From contig NZ_BNAR01000001.1 in assembly GCF_014653695.1 (NCBI RefSeq), positions 1,116,001 through 1,180,000 on the forward strand: 64,000 nucleotides of DNA. Reading direction: 5' to 3'. A program made the position numbers and the translations under genes. The notes beneath the pieces are model-generated. The model had not been told where the DNA came from. It ran no database searches and saw nothing but the letters and a program-made list of their open reading frames with translations. The stretch is from Lentzea cavernae (GTDB taxonomy: Bacteria > Actinomycetota > Actinomycetes > Mycobacteriales > Pseudonocardiaceae). Below, piece after piece: positions 30,019 through 38,955 of the stretch (position 1 is the first letter of the stretch; every line of letters starts with the position of its first letter).

Positions 30019-30925
30019 ATTTGACCAGCGGTTCCGCGAAGACCTCCTTCGCCGTGCCGACCAGCTCCTCGATGTCACCGCCGGAACCCCGGTCGCGCCT
30101 CCACAACAGTCCCGTGTCGAGCTGCGCGCGGAAGTCCTCGAACGGCAGAACAGCCATGTTCTCCAGCCGGTAGCCGCTCATCGCGCTGTCCTCGTCGAGC
30201 ATCGAGACGGAGAACCCGAGGCCGCTCGACACGATCTCCGACGTGCCCTGATAACCGGTGTTGCTCAGCTGGATGCGCTTTTGGATGCCCAGTTCGCGCA
30301 GTTGCCGGTCGACTTGTTCGAAATAGGCGGGCATCATTTCTTCCGGCGACTTCGCATACGCGAGATCGGTCAGGTCAGCCAATTTGACCGAGCTTCGTCC
30401 TTCGAACTGGTCGGCGGGCACCACGGCGCCGAGGCGTTCCGTCATCACGTGCAGGGCGTCGAGAGAGGCCTCCTGCACGGGCAACCGCGCCAGCGTCAAA
30501 GCGAGCTTGCCCTCCTTCACCGCCGCGACGAGGTCCGTGGTCGAGCCCGGCCACCGCTTGACCTCGAACCGCCCGGCGACGCGCTCGGCCAGCAGGGTCA
30601 GCCGTTCCCGCAGCGCCGGGTGGACGCCCGCGGGCATGCCGACGAACACCGTGACGCGGCCGGGTCTCGCGGCCTGGTCGAGCCGCCACCGGATGGACCC
30701 GACGCGGTCGAGCACGTCCCGCGCGATCGGCAGCAGGGCGGCGCCCGCGTCCGTCAGCGCCACGTGGTGGGTGCTGCGGTCGAACAACGGCCGGCCCAGC
30801 TCGTGTTCCAGGTCCTTGACGCGCTGGCTCAGCGGCGACGCGGCCATGTGCAGCTTCCGCGCCGCCGCCGAGAAGTTCAGCTCCTCGGCGACCGCGACGA
30901 AGTACCTGAGGTGCAACAGTTCCAC
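30017..30925 (-). CDS. LysR family transcriptional regulator
   Basis: A 302-residue LysR protein with the N-terminal winged HTH (LHLRYFVAVAEELNFSAAAR, then HMAASPLSQRVKDLE) and a periplasmic-binding-like effector domain from about residue 90. It reads in the same direction as, and just upstream of, the catabolic operon, so it is the likely activator. A TAGTGT box lies 6 bases before the GTG start, suggesting a leaderless message. The effector cannot be inferred. Confidence 0.92.
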   Translation of the reverse strand: MELLHLRYFVAVAEELNFSAAARKLHMAASPLSQRVKDLEHELGRPLFDRSTHHVALTDAGAALLPIARDVLDRVGSIRWRLDQAARPGRVTVFVGMPAGVHPALRERLTLLAERVAGRFEVKRWPGSTTDLVAAVKEGKLALTLARLPVQEASLDALHVMTERLGAVVPADQFEGRSSVKLADLTDLAYAKSPEEMMPAYFEQVDRQLRELGIQKRIQLSNTGYQGTSEIVSSGLGFSVSMLDEDSAMSGYRLENMAVLPFEDFRAQLDTGLLWRRDRGSGGDIEELVGTAKEVFAEPLVK

Positions 30926-31010
30926 GCGACCACACTAGGCACTGTCCTGCACGTTCGTCGGGCGACAGTGGCGGCCGAGAGCCTCGCAGGACAGCACCTG
31001 GCCGTTCGGA

Positions 31011-31946
31011 TCAGACCTTCCTGAGCACGAACTCGTCGCTGCGCCCACCGCCCAGCAGCACGTCCAGCCGCCCAGCCACCGCGTACGCGCCACACGGCGT
31101 GTTCGTGAGCGTCGTGGGGGCCTTGTCCGGCCACGCCACCTCCCGCACGACCTCGACCGTCGTCCACCGGTCGGGCGTGCGGACCTCGACCACGCGGTTG
31201 GCCGCGGTGTTGTCGACGAGCAACAGGCGGTCGCGGCCCAGGGCGAGCAGTCCGTCGGGCGCTCCGATCGGAGCGGTGATCGTGGTGACGTTCTGCGGCG
31301 CCGCCAACGGGATCACGGCGAGCTTGCGGGCGCCGGAGAGCGCGGCGACGAGCCTGTCGCCCACGTGCACGATGCCGTTGAGGCCCCAGCCACCGGACGC
31401 CGGCTGCGCGAGGTCGGGGTGCTGCACGAGCGTCGACACCGCACCCCCTGGCGACACGCTGAAGACCGTGCCGGAGATCGAGTCGGTGACGTGCGCGGTG
31501 CCGTCCGGGGCGAGCGCGACGTCGTTGGCGAAGTGGCCGGGGCCGGTGGCGAGCGTGACGCGGTGCAGGGCTCGGCCGGTGCGCAGGTCGTAGATGCCGA
31601 GGCCCGCGAACGCCCTGGTGGTCTCGGGCCTGCTGCGGTCGGCGAGGCCCAGGTCGGCGTTGGTGACGAGCAGGCGGCCGCGGCGCGCGTCGACTGCGAT
31701 GCCCATCGTGGTGATCAGCCACGGGTCGTCGACCAGCGTGCGGGCCCGGCCGGAGCGGTCGACGCGCGACACCGTGCCGTGCGTGACGGATCCGACGAGG
31801 AACTGGTGCCGCGACGGGTCGTACGTCACGCCTTCGGGGTGCAGCGACGGGCCGTTGCCGGTGATCACCGGCTCGCAGCGGGGTGCGGCGTGCGCGACGG
31901 CCGGGGTGAGCAGGAGGACCAACAGCGAGATCAGGATTCTCGTCAT
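31011..31946 (-). CDS. Secreted SMP-30/NHL-type beta-propeller protein
   Basis: A 311-residue exported protein. A signal peptide (TRILISLLVLLLTPAVAHA, cleavage after AHA) is followed by repeated propeller blades such as PEGVTYDPSRHQFLVGSV, MGIAVDARRGRLLVTNAD and GHFANDVALAPDGTAHVTDS. The family includes gluconolactonases and superoxide-reductase-like senescence proteins, but no metal-ligand set can be named confidently. The ATG at 31946 gives a compact signal peptide; a GTG at 31961 is possible. It is divergent from the FAD oxidase. Confidence 0.78.
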   Translation of the reverse strand: MTRILISLLVLLLTPAVAHAAPRCEPVITGNGPSLHPEGVTYDPSRHQFLVGSVTHGTVSRVDRSGRARTLVDDPWLITTMGIAVDARRGRLLVTNADLGLADRSRPETTRAFAGLGIYDLRTGRALHRVTLATGPGHFANDVALAPDGTAHVTDSISGTVFSVSPGGAVSTLVQHPDLAQPASGGWGLNGIVHVGDRLVAALSGARKLAVIPLAAPQNVTTITAPIGAPDGLLALGRDRLLLVDNTAANRVVEVRTPDRWTTVEVVREVAWPDKAPTTLTNTPCGAYAVAGRLDVLLGGGRSDEFVLRKV

Positions 31947-32020
31947 CCTGCCGATCCTCACCGTGACGCGCGGTCCCCGGCTACCGCCTTCCGTCGCGAC
32001 TTCGCCCTATCGTGCGGCCC

Positions 32021-33298
32021 GTGTTCACCGAGCAACCCGCCGCGTTCCGCCCGCGAACGATCACCGAGGTCCTCCGTCCGGCGAGCGCGGACGAGGTCGT
32101 GGAGATCGTCCGTTCCGGCAGGCGGCCGCTGCACCCGGTCAGCACGGGCCGCAACTGGGGCCTGGGTTCGGGTCTGCCGGTCGACGACGGTGCCGCGGTG
32201 CTCGACCTGTCGCGTCTGGACCGCGTGCGCGCGCTCGACCTCGAACGTGGCTACGCGGTGGTGGAACCGGGAGTCACCCAGGGTGCGCTCGCGGAGTTGT
32301 TGCGCGGCACGCCGAGGATCTTCAACCTCACCACGTCCTCGTTGCGCACCAGCGTGATCGGCAACGTCCTGGAGCGCGGTGTCGGCGTGCACCGCGCCCG
32401 CGCCGAGGACCTGGTGGGCCTCGAGGTGGTGCTGGCCGACGGCCGGCGGGAGCACGTGGGCTGGTGGCCGGGCACGTCGGCCGTTCCCCGGCCGCACGCC
32501 GCGGGGCCGGGGCTCACCCACCTGTTCACGCAGTCGTCGTTCGCGGTCGTCACAGCCGCCGTCGTCCGGCTGCTGCCGAGGCCGGAGGAGGTGCGGGTGC
32601 TGCCGTTCACCTTCGCCTCCGACGACCTGGCCGACGCGGTGGACGCGCTGCGGTCGTGGACGGAGCAGCGCCTGGTGCCGCCGACCACCAAGGTCTACAA
32701 CCCGGTCGCCGCCCAGGCGGACGGCTACCTCGCGCACGTCTGCCTGAGCGGCGCCGGCGAGGTCGTCGAGGCGCTGAGCTCGGTCCTCCTCGCGGCGGCA
32801 GGGCGTTCACCGCTCGTCGCGGCACCGGCCTACTCGGTGGACGACGTGGTCCGCGCGACGTACGCGGGCGACCCGGACCCGGCCGACACCTGGTTCCTGC
32901 GCAGGACCGCGGGCTGCCCCGCCGACCGGTTCGACGCCGAACGCGGGCTCCTGATGTTCCTGCCGGTCGTCCCGTTCTCGGGAGAGGCGGTCGCGCTCAC
33001 CGAGGAGCTGATCCGCGACTGCTGCGCCTCGGCGCCCGCGGTCACCGTGAACGTGCTCGACAGCGACGCCGTCGACCACGTCGTCGGGCTCGGCTTCCCC
33101 GCACACGATCCGGCGGCCGCGGCGGAGGCGCGGGAGTCGCTCGACCGGTTGCACAAAGCTTTTGCGGCGCACGGGTTCCTGCCTCACCGGCGGGACGTCG
33201 ACCGGCCCGGGGCGGCAACGGCGCTGCAGGCGAGAATCGGGCGGGCACTGGACCCGGACGGGGTGTTCGCGCCGGGCAGGTACTCGGCGGGCCGCTGA
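32021..33298 (+). CDS. FAD-binding (PCMH/VAO-type) oxidase
   Basis: A 425-residue flavoprotein of the vanillyl-alcohol oxidase/4-cresol dehydrogenase group. The PCMH FAD domain (about 15-200) contains HPVSTGRNWGLGSGLP and, after TTSSLRTSVIGNVLERGVG, the pyrophosphate-binding strand. The substrate-cap domain follows. The HRARAEDLVGLEVVLADG segment resembles the family's FAD contact. The GTG at 32021 is chosen because TATCGT ends 7 bases before it (leaderless); a GTG at 32012 is in frame. The substrate is unknown, probably a phenol or alcohol. The stop is 6 bases from the convergent AfsR-type gene. Confidence 0.85.
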   Translation: MFTEQPAAFRPRTITEVLRPASADEVVEIVRSGRRPLHPVSTGRNWGLGSGLPVDDGAAVLDLSRLDRVRALDLERGYAVVEPGVTQGALAELLRGTPRIFNLTTSSLRTSVIGNVLERGVGVHRARAEDLVGLEVVLADGRREHVGWWPGTSAVPRPHAAGPGLTHLFTQSSFAVVTAAVVRLLPRPEEVRVLPFTFASDDLADAVDALRSWTEQRLVPPTTKVYNPVAAQADGYLAHVCLSGAGEVVEALSSVLLAAAGRSPLVAAPAYSVDDVVRATYAGDPDPADTWFLRRTAGCPADRFDAERGLLMFLPVVPFSGEAVALTEELIRDCCASAPAVTVNVLDSDAVDHVVGLGFPAHDPAAAAEARESLDRLHKAFAAHGFLPHRRDVDRPGAATALQARIGRALDPDGVFAPGRYSAGR

Positions 33299-33304
33299 TC
33301 GGCG

Positions 33305-35872
33305 TTACCCGCCCAGCCCGGCCAGTTTGCGCGCCGCCTCCGACTCGCCCCAGCGGAAACCGATGCGGCGCGACAACTCCACGGCCTCGGTGTAGGAGGC
33401 CCTGGCCTGCTCCGCCCGCCCCGCCAGCTCGTGCACGATGCCGCGGTCGAGCAGCACGCCCGCCTCGATCTGCCTGTCCCCCACCGACCGCGCGAGCCGC
33501 AACGCCTCCTCCGCCAGTTCCAGTGCCCGGTCGAGCGACCCGAGCTGGCGGTGCGCGTCGGCCATGTTCGCCAGCGCGTGCAGCTCACCGGACCTGTCGC
33601 CGCACGCCCGCAGCGTCGTCAGCGTCTCCTCGTAACACGCCAGCGCGGCCGGGAGATCACCCATCGCCGCGTGCACCAGCCCCAGGTTCGTGCGCACGTA
33701 GGCCGCCCCCTGCGAGTCGTCCAGCTCCTCGCGCAACGTCAGCGAGGCCTCCAGCGACGTCAGCGCGGCGGGCAGGTCGCGGCGGCGCCAGTGCGCGATG
33801 CCGAGGTTGTTGAGCGTCACGGCCTCCAACTGGCGGTCGTGCAGCCGGCGGGCCAGTTCCAGTGCGGCCGTCCAGTGCTGCTGGGCCTCGGCGAACTTGA
33901 AGCCGCGCTCGTAGGCCGCGCCGAGTTCCTTCAACGCCAACGCTTCCGCGCGCACGTCGCCCAGCGAACGCGCGGCCTCCAGTGCCAGGGCGTTGAGGGC
34001 AGCCCAGTCCGCCACCTCGGAGCGGCGGCGGAAGTACCAGGACAGTCCGCCGGCGAACGCGATCGCGTCGGCCGGCGACGCCTGGTGGGCGGCGGCGATC
34101 AGGTTGTCGCGCTCCTCGGCGAGCCAGAGGTCGGACGGGTTGTCCGCCAACGCTTCCAGGTAGTGCTTGTGCAGGCGTTCCAGCGCCAGCGACCGTTCCT
34201 CCGGCGACTCCGAGGCGCGGCAGCGTTCGCGGGCGAACAGGCGCAGCAGGTCGTGCAACGCGAACCGGCCGGGCACCGGTTCCTCGACCAGGTGCGCGTC
34301 GGCCAGTTCGGCGAGCAGTTCCTCCACGTCCGGCACGTCGGTGAGCGCCCGTGCCGCCGCGACCGCGAAGTCCGGGCCGTCGAGGAGCCCGAGCAGCCGG
34401 AACACCCCCGCCACGGCGGAGGATCCCAGCTCGGCGTAGCTGACCTCGAACGCCGAGCGCACCGCGACGTCACCGAGCCTGAGCTCGTCGAGGCGGCGCG
34501 TCTCGTCCGCCAGGCGCGCGGCCAGCAACGGCGCGGTCCACTGTGGACGGGCGGCGAGCCGGGCTCCCGCGATGCGCAGCGCCAGCGGCAGTCCACCGCA
34601 CCAGCGCACGAGTTCCGCCGCGTCCTCGACCTCACCGGCGACTCCCTGCAGCAACTGGGACGCGTCCTCCAGCGGCAGCGCGCCGAGTCTCACGTACGAC
34701 GCACCCGTCAGCGAAGTCAGCGGGCGGCGGGACGTGATGAGCACGGCCGAGCCGGGTCCGGTCGGCAGCAGGCGTTTGACCTGGCCCGCGGTGGCGACGT
34801 TGTCCAGCACCACCAGCAGCCTTCGTGACGCGGTGAGCGAGCGGTAGCGCAGGGCCTCCTCGTCGCCGGCCCGTTCGCCGAGCGCGCGCAGGAACTGGCT
34901 CAGGACCCGCTCGGAGGCGCCGTCGGAGAGGTCGGCGTAGAGCTGGCCGTCCGGGAACCTCGCCGTGATCTCGTGGGCGGCCCGCACCGCGAGCGCCGAC
35001 TTCCCGATCCCTGCCTGCCCGGTGATCACGCACACCGCGACCCGGTCCTGCCGCAGCTGGGCCTTGACGAGGTTCAGCTCGCGGGCCCGTCCGGCGAAGG
35101 TGACGACGTCCGGCGGCAGCTGGCGGATCGCCGCCGCGCCAACGGGTTTCGCGCGCAGTACCTCGGCCTGCAGGCGCCGCAGCGACTCCCCCGGCTCGAC
35201 GCCGAGCTCGTCCATCAGCACCCGGCGGCACTCCTGGTAGGCGGCCAGCGCCTCGGCCGGCCTGCCCGCGCGGTGCAGCGCGACCATCTGCTGTTCGCGC
35301 AGGCGTTCGTTCAACGGGTGCTCGCGCACCCACTCGCCCAGGTCCGCGACGACCTCGACGTGCCGGCCGAGGTCGAGCTCCGCCTCCGCGCACTCGACCC
35401 GCGCGGCCAGCCGCAGCTCCTCCAGCTGGGCGACGACGCCGCGCAGCAGCCCGGACGCGGCCAGGTCCGCGAGGGCGGGCCCGCGCCACAACGCGAGCGC
35501 CTCCCGGTAGCTCTGCGGCGTGCGTTCCCGGCGGGCGACCTCCAGCAGTGCGGTGAACCGGGTCAGGTCGAGCTCGGCGGGGTCGACCGACATCAGGTAG
35601 CCGGGCGCCCGCGAGAGCAGCCGCGAGCCGACGATCTTGCGCAGCTGGTAGACGTAGACCTGGAGGTTCTTCAGCGCGGTCTTGGGCGGCGCGTCGTCCC
35701 ACAGCACGCTGATCAACCGGTCGACCGACAGCACCCTGCCCGGCTGCGCGAGGAGCAACGCGAGCACCGCTCGTTGTTTGGGCGGCCCGAGGTTCAGCCG
35801 CGCGCCGTCGTCGGCGAGACACTCGACCGGCCCGAGCACCCGGAACTCCACGTTCCCGATCGTAACCACCAT
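33305..35872 (-). CDS. AfsR/SARP-family regulator with NB-ARC and TPR domains
   Basis: An 855-residue regulator. Domains in order: OmpR-type winged HTH (1-95; FRVLGPVECLADDGARLNLG, PPKQRAVLALLLAQPG), bacterial transcriptional activation domain (100-245), NB-ARC ATPase with Walker A VITGQAGIGKSALAV near 285 and Walker B RRLLVVLDNVA, and C-terminal TPR repeats (about 600-850) such as LEAVTLNNLGIAHWRRRDLP. This is the AfsR architecture, usually a pleiotropic or cluster-linked activator of secondary metabolism. No biosynthetic cluster adjoins it. The ATG at 35872 is used; 35878 or GTG 35869 are alternatives. It is divergent from a secreted C39-like protein. Confidence 0.92.
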   Translation of the reverse strand: MVVTIGNVEFRVLGPVECLADDGARLNLGPPKQRAVLALLLAQPGRVLSVDRLISVLWDDAPPKTALKNLQVYVYQLRKIVGSRLLSRAPGYLMSVDPAELDLTRFTALLEVARRERTPQSYREALALWRGPALADLAASGLLRGVVAQLEELRLAARVECAEAELDLGRHVEVVADLGEWVREHPLNERLREQQMVALHRAGRPAEALAAYQECRRVLMDELGVEPGESLRRLQAEVLRAKPVGAAAIRQLPPDVVTFAGRARELNLVKAQLRQDRVAVCVITGQAGIGKSALAVRAAHEITARFPDGQLYADLSDGASERVLSQFLRALGERAGDEEALRYRSLTASRRLLVVLDNVATAGQVKRLLPTGPGSAVLITSRRPLTSLTGASYVRLGALPLEDASQLLQGVAGEVEDAAELVRWCGGLPLALRIAGARLAARPQWTAPLLAARLADETRRLDELRLGDVAVRSAFEVSYAELGSSAVAGVFRLLGLLDGPDFAVAAARALTDVPDVEELLAELADAHLVEEPVPGRFALHDLLRLFARERCRASESPEERSLALERLHKHYLEALADNPSDLWLAEERDNLIAAAHQASPADAIAFAGGLSWYFRRRSEVADWAALNALALEAARSLGDVRAEALALKELGAAYERGFKFAEAQQHWTAALELARRLHDRQLEAVTLNNLGIAHWRRRDLPAALTSLEASLTLREELDDSQGAAYVRTNLGLVHAAMGDLPAALACYEETLTTLRACGDRSGELHALANMADAHRQLGSLDRALELAEEALRLARSVGDRQIEAGVLLDRGIVHELAGRAEQARASYTEAVELSRRIGFRWGESEAARKLAGLGG

Positions 35873-35913
35873 CCACATACCGGACGCATGCCACGCGCCG
35901 GGACGTTCGACCC

Positions 35914-37539
35914 ATGACGAAAACCTCACTGGCACTGGTGGTGGCACTCGGCACCCTCGCGGCCGCCGTGTCCCCCGCCCAGGCCGTCGAGCCCTACTCC
36001 TCCAGTCCCTCCGAGTCGCACGCCGTGCGGTCGGGCGGCGGCTACGACGTGTTCGTCGGCGGCGTTCGCAGAGCGACCTTCCCCGTCAGCGATCCCGCCT
36101 ACACGATCAAGTCGTCCTCGTCCGCGGACGGCGCCTCGGCCGCCGTGATCTCCGACTTCGACGGCACCCGCGGCACCTCGCTGCACGCGGTCGACCGCTA
36201 CGGCAAGTCCCGTCTCGTGGCGCGCGGGTCGATCACCTCGGCCGTGTTCCGCGGTTCCTCGCTGGCCTACGCGGACGGCGAGAACGTCGTGGTGGACGGC
36301 GTTTCGGCGGGCAAGCTCCAGGGCCGCGCGCCCCAGCTGCTCGGCTTCACCTCCGACGGCACCGGGCTGCTCGCCGTGCAGCACCCGGACGTCGCCGACG
36401 ACAGCACCTACGTGGGCTCGCTGGTGCGGTTCGACCTGAAGTCCGGCGCCGTGAAGCCGTTGGTCACCTCGGACTCCACCGCGCTGTACCGGGACTTCAA
36501 GCTCGTCGACGTCAAGGGCGAGCGGCACGTCAGCTTCATCAAGCACAACGAGATCTACCGCTGCGGTGGCACCGACCCGCAGTGGCTGGGCCTCGCGTCG
36601 GAGGACGGCGAGATCCGGTCGTTGGCCGGGGAGACCCGGCACCACTACCGCAGCGCGGTGTGGAGCACCGACGGCGCGCGCGTGGCGTACGAGGTCATGG
36701 GCTGCGTGGCCGACAAGAAGCTCGGCCCCGACCAGTTCGCCGGCTTCAACGGCGTCTACGTCCAGGACCTGGCTTCGCACAAGGCCTCGCGCGTCGTCGA
36801 GGGCCTGTCGTATAACTACGCGCTGACCGGCATCGACGGCGGCGAGGCCGTGATCGGCAGCCCCGCCCGCGGTTACGTGAAGGCGTCGGGCCTGAAGGCC
36901 GCGACGCTCGACGGCGGCCAGGTCACGACGATGGGCCGGCTGAACCGCGCCGAGTACATCCACCAGTTGTGGGACACGCGCAACGACTTCAACGGGAACT
37001 CGTCCTGCGGCCCGACCAGCGCCGTGATCGACCTCGTGACCTACCAGCTGCCCACCGAGTTCGGCGTGCAGGTCTCGCAACCGTTCTCGCACTACTCGAA
37101 GTGGGGCCGCTACATCACCGACGAGTTCTCCAACCGCGGCACCACCTTCAACCGCACGATGAACGACTGGGGACGCACCGGCAGCTGGAAGGGCGCGCAC
37201 GGCTGGATCACCGGCTACTACTGCGGCGGCAACCCGGCCCGCCCCTGCGCCTCCTGGGAGTCCGAGCGCGACTTCCTGGCCCGCAACGGCGCCGCCGTCC
37301 AGCAGGGCAACTTCACCCCGGCCCAGGTCCGCGCGTTCCTCGACCAGGGCAAGTTCGTGATCATGAGCGGCACGTGGGGCTCGACCGCCGGCCACCTGTC
37401 CGTGGTGATCGGCTACCACGACAACGGCCAGTTCTACGTCCACGACACCTACGGCGCCGGCACGGACGGCAGCTACGACGGGGCGAACCAGCTCTACAGC
37501 TGGAACTACATCGCTCCCGTGCAGATGTGGGCGGCCTGA
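35914..37539 (+). CDS. Secreted two-domain protein with C39-like peptidase domain
   Basis: A 541-residue exported protein. The signal peptide ends AVSPAQA. Residues 40-340 are a repetitive beta-rich region with WD/propeller-like strands (AVWSTDGARVAYEVMG). Residues 355-541 look like a papain-fold C39-type domain: NSSCGPTSAVIDLVTY holds the cysteine, GTWGSTAGHLSVVIGYHDNG the histidine, and VHDTYGAG the aspartate. It is probably an extracellular cysteine peptidase or amidase, with the propeller possibly binding substrate or holding it inactive. It is divergent from the AfsR-type gene, 41 bases apart. Confidence 0.8.
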   Translation: MTKTSLALVVALGTLAAAVSPAQAVEPYSSSPSESHAVRSGGGYDVFVGGVRRATFPVSDPAYTIKSSSSADGASAAVISDFDGTRGTSLHAVDRYGKSRLVARGSITSAVFRGSSLAYADGENVVVDGVSAGKLQGRAPQLLGFTSDGTGLLAVQHPDVADDSTYVGSLVRFDLKSGAVKPLVTSDSTALYRDFKLVDVKGERHVSFIKHNEIYRCGGTDPQWLGLASEDGEIRSLAGETRHHYRSAVWSTDGARVAYEVMGCVADKKLGPDQFAGFNGVYVQDLASHKASRVVEGLSYNYALTGIDGGEAVIGSPARGYVKASGLKAATLDGGQVTTMGRLNRAEYIHQLWDTRNDFNGNSSCGPTSAVIDLVTYQLPTEFGVQVSQPFSHYSKWGRYITDEFSNRGTTFNRTMNDWGRTGSWKGAHGWITGYYCGGNPARPCASWESERDFLARNGAAVQQGNFTPAQVRAFLDQGKFVIMSGTWGSTAGHLSVVIGYHDNGQFYVHDTYGAGTDGSYDGANQLYSWNYIAPVQMWAA

Positions 37540-37555
37540 GGTGAACCGATCCCTC

Positions 37556-37810
37556 CTACTCGCGCGCACCGCGGGCAGGAGGGATCAGGTCGTCCAGCGG
37601 GTCGCCCGGTGCGGGCGCCTCCGGGGAGCGCTGGGCTTCGGCGTGGACCTCGGCGTTCGTCCTGTGCGCGACGGGATCCCAGATCTCCTCGAACGGCGCC
37701 ATCAGCGACTGCCCGCTGCCGGTGCGGCGGGCCCGCAGGGCGTACCACGTGAACCCGGCCAGCGTGAGCGGCAGGCTCAGGAACGCGGCCACGCCGAGCA
37801 TCAGCTCCAT
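37556..37810 (-). CDS. Small single-pass membrane protein (84 aa)
   Basis: An 84-residue protein: one N-terminal membrane helix (MLGVAAFLSLPLTLAGFTWYA), then a polar tail with FEEIWDPVAHRTNAEVHAEA and a proline-rich end. A TACAGT box lies 7 bases before the ATG at 37810, indicating a leaderless message. The function is not recognised. It is divergent from the TetR gene 61 bases away, which may control it. Confidence 0.7.
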   Translation of the reverse strand: MELMLGVAAFLSLPLTLAGFTWYALRARRTGSGQSLMAPFEEIWDPVAHRTNAEVHAEAQRSPEAPAPGDPLDDLIPPARGARE

Positions 37811-37871
37811 GCGGCCGACTGTACAGTGACACGACGTTTCCAGAAACACTGTGTTACTGAATGGGCGAGTG

Positions 37872-38456
37872 ATGGTCAGGCTGACACGGTCCGAACAGCA
37901 GGCACGCACCCACGAACACCTGCTGCGCGCCGGGCGCGAGGTGTTCCTGCGCCGGGGCTTCCTGGGGGCGACGGTCGAGGAGATCGCCGCGGACGCCGGG
38001 TACACCCGCGGCGCGGTCTACAAGCACTTCGGCAGCAAGGAAGGCCTGTGGCTGGCGATCGTCGAGGCCGACGCGGGAACCCACTTCGACGGCCTGCGCA
38101 CCGCACTGCGCCAGGCCGGTGATCGCGACGGCCTGATCGCGGTGCTCGGCGGCACGGCGAACGAGGAGGCGGCGAAGTGGACCGCCGTTACGGCCGAGGT
38201 GCTCGCCGCCACGGCCCAGCAGCCGGAGATCGCAACGCAGGTCGCCGCACTCCAGCAGCGTCACGACGACCAGGTTGTCGCCCTGCTGACCGAGCACTTC
38301 GAGCGGCTGGGAATCCACCCCACGCTCCCCGTGGAGCACCTGGTCATCACGGTGGGAGCGCTGGGAATCGGTCTGGCCCTGCGACAGGCGGTCATCCAGG
38401 GAACGGGACCGGACGTCCTCACCCAGATCCTGAAGATGATGCTCCCAAGTACTTGA
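37872..38456 (+). CDS. TetR family transcriptional regulator
   Basis: A 194-residue repressor with the TetR HTH (residues 10-60; FLGATVEEIAADAGYTRGAV, then YKHFGSKEGLWLAIVE) and a helical ligand domain. The start used is ATG 37872; upstream codons in frame are not supported by an RBS. The ORF end overlaps a palindromic operator (38446-38476) that more likely belongs to the next gene. It may control the divergent small membrane protein; the ligand is unknown. Confidence 0.9.
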   Translation: MVRLTRSEQQARTHEHLLRAGREVFLRRGFLGATVEEIAADAGYTRGAVYKHFGSKEGLWLAIVEADAGTHFDGLRTALRQAGDRDGLIAVLGGTANEEAAKWTAVTAEVLAATAQQPEIATQVAALQQRHDDQVVALLTEHFERLGIHPTLPVEHLVITVGALGIGLALRQAVIQGTGPDVLTQILKMMLPST

Positions 38457-38476
38457 CGGCTGGCGTCAAGTACTTG
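38446..38476. promoter_or_regulatory. Two phased CAAGTACTTG palindromes
   Basis: The perfect 10-bp palindrome CAAGTACTTG occurs at 38446-38455 and again at 38467-38476, 21 bases apart (two helical turns), each followed by A/TGA-type sequence. A CAAGTG half-site at 38488 is a third. They lie immediately before the GTG start of the HTH protein at 38491. Confidence 0.6.
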
Positions 38477-38490
38477 ATATCGTCTGTCAA

Positions 38491-38955
38491 GTGTCGACCC
38501 TCTCGGAACACGTGGACCTGCGGAACGACCTGATCCGGCTCGTGACGAGCCGGCTGCTCGACCCGCTGGAGATCCTGCTGCCGCAGGCCGATCTCGCCGA
38601 CCTGCGGTCGTCCGTCCGCGCCGACGCCGACATGTGGGCGGCCCAGCTGCTCGGACAGGACGACGCCTTGGCCCGCCGGGTCGTCGTCCGCCTGCTTGCC
38701 GTGCTCCACCCGGGCGACACCCCGTTCGACCCGCCCGAAAGCTGGTGGGCGACGCCGTTGGGCCGCGTCGCCGCGCGCCGTGCGGGCCACCCGAGCAAGG
38801 ACCACGTGTCCCTGGGGGTGGCCGGAGCAATGCTCGGCATCACCCGCCAGGGCGTGCACGACCTCGTGAACCGCAACAAGTTGCTGCGGCACCCGGACGG
38901 CGGCGTCACCGTCGACTCGATCCGCACACGCCTGAGCCTGAGGAGAGACCAGTGA
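38491..38955 (+). CDS. HTH-containing protein, probable autoregulator of a hydrolase operon
   Basis: A 154-residue mostly helical protein. Near residue 110-140 it has VAGAMLGITRQGVHDLVNRN, an HTH-like segment followed by KLLRHPDGGVTVDS, resembling excisionase/XRE-type DNA-binding proteins. The rest (LVTSRLLDPLEILLPQADLA) is not recognised. The GTG start sits 15 bases after two phased palindromes that it probably binds. Its stop overlaps the hydrolase start (GTGA), so the two are co-translated. I infer an autorepressed regulator-enzyme pair. Confidence 0.65.
   Translation: MSTLSEHVDLRNDLIRLVTSRLLDPLEILLPQADLADLRSSVRADADMWAAQLLGQDDALARRVVVRLLAVLHPGDTPFDPPESWWATPLGRVAARRAGHPSKDHVSLGVAGAMLGITRQGVHDLVNRNKLLRHPDGGVTVDSIRTRLSLRRDQ

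Noticed and set aside
33305..35872. AfsR/SARP gene as sign of a biosynthetic gene cluster here
   Set aside because: No PKS, NRPS, RiPP or other core biosynthetic genes adjoin it; only oxidase and secreted-protein genes are nearby.
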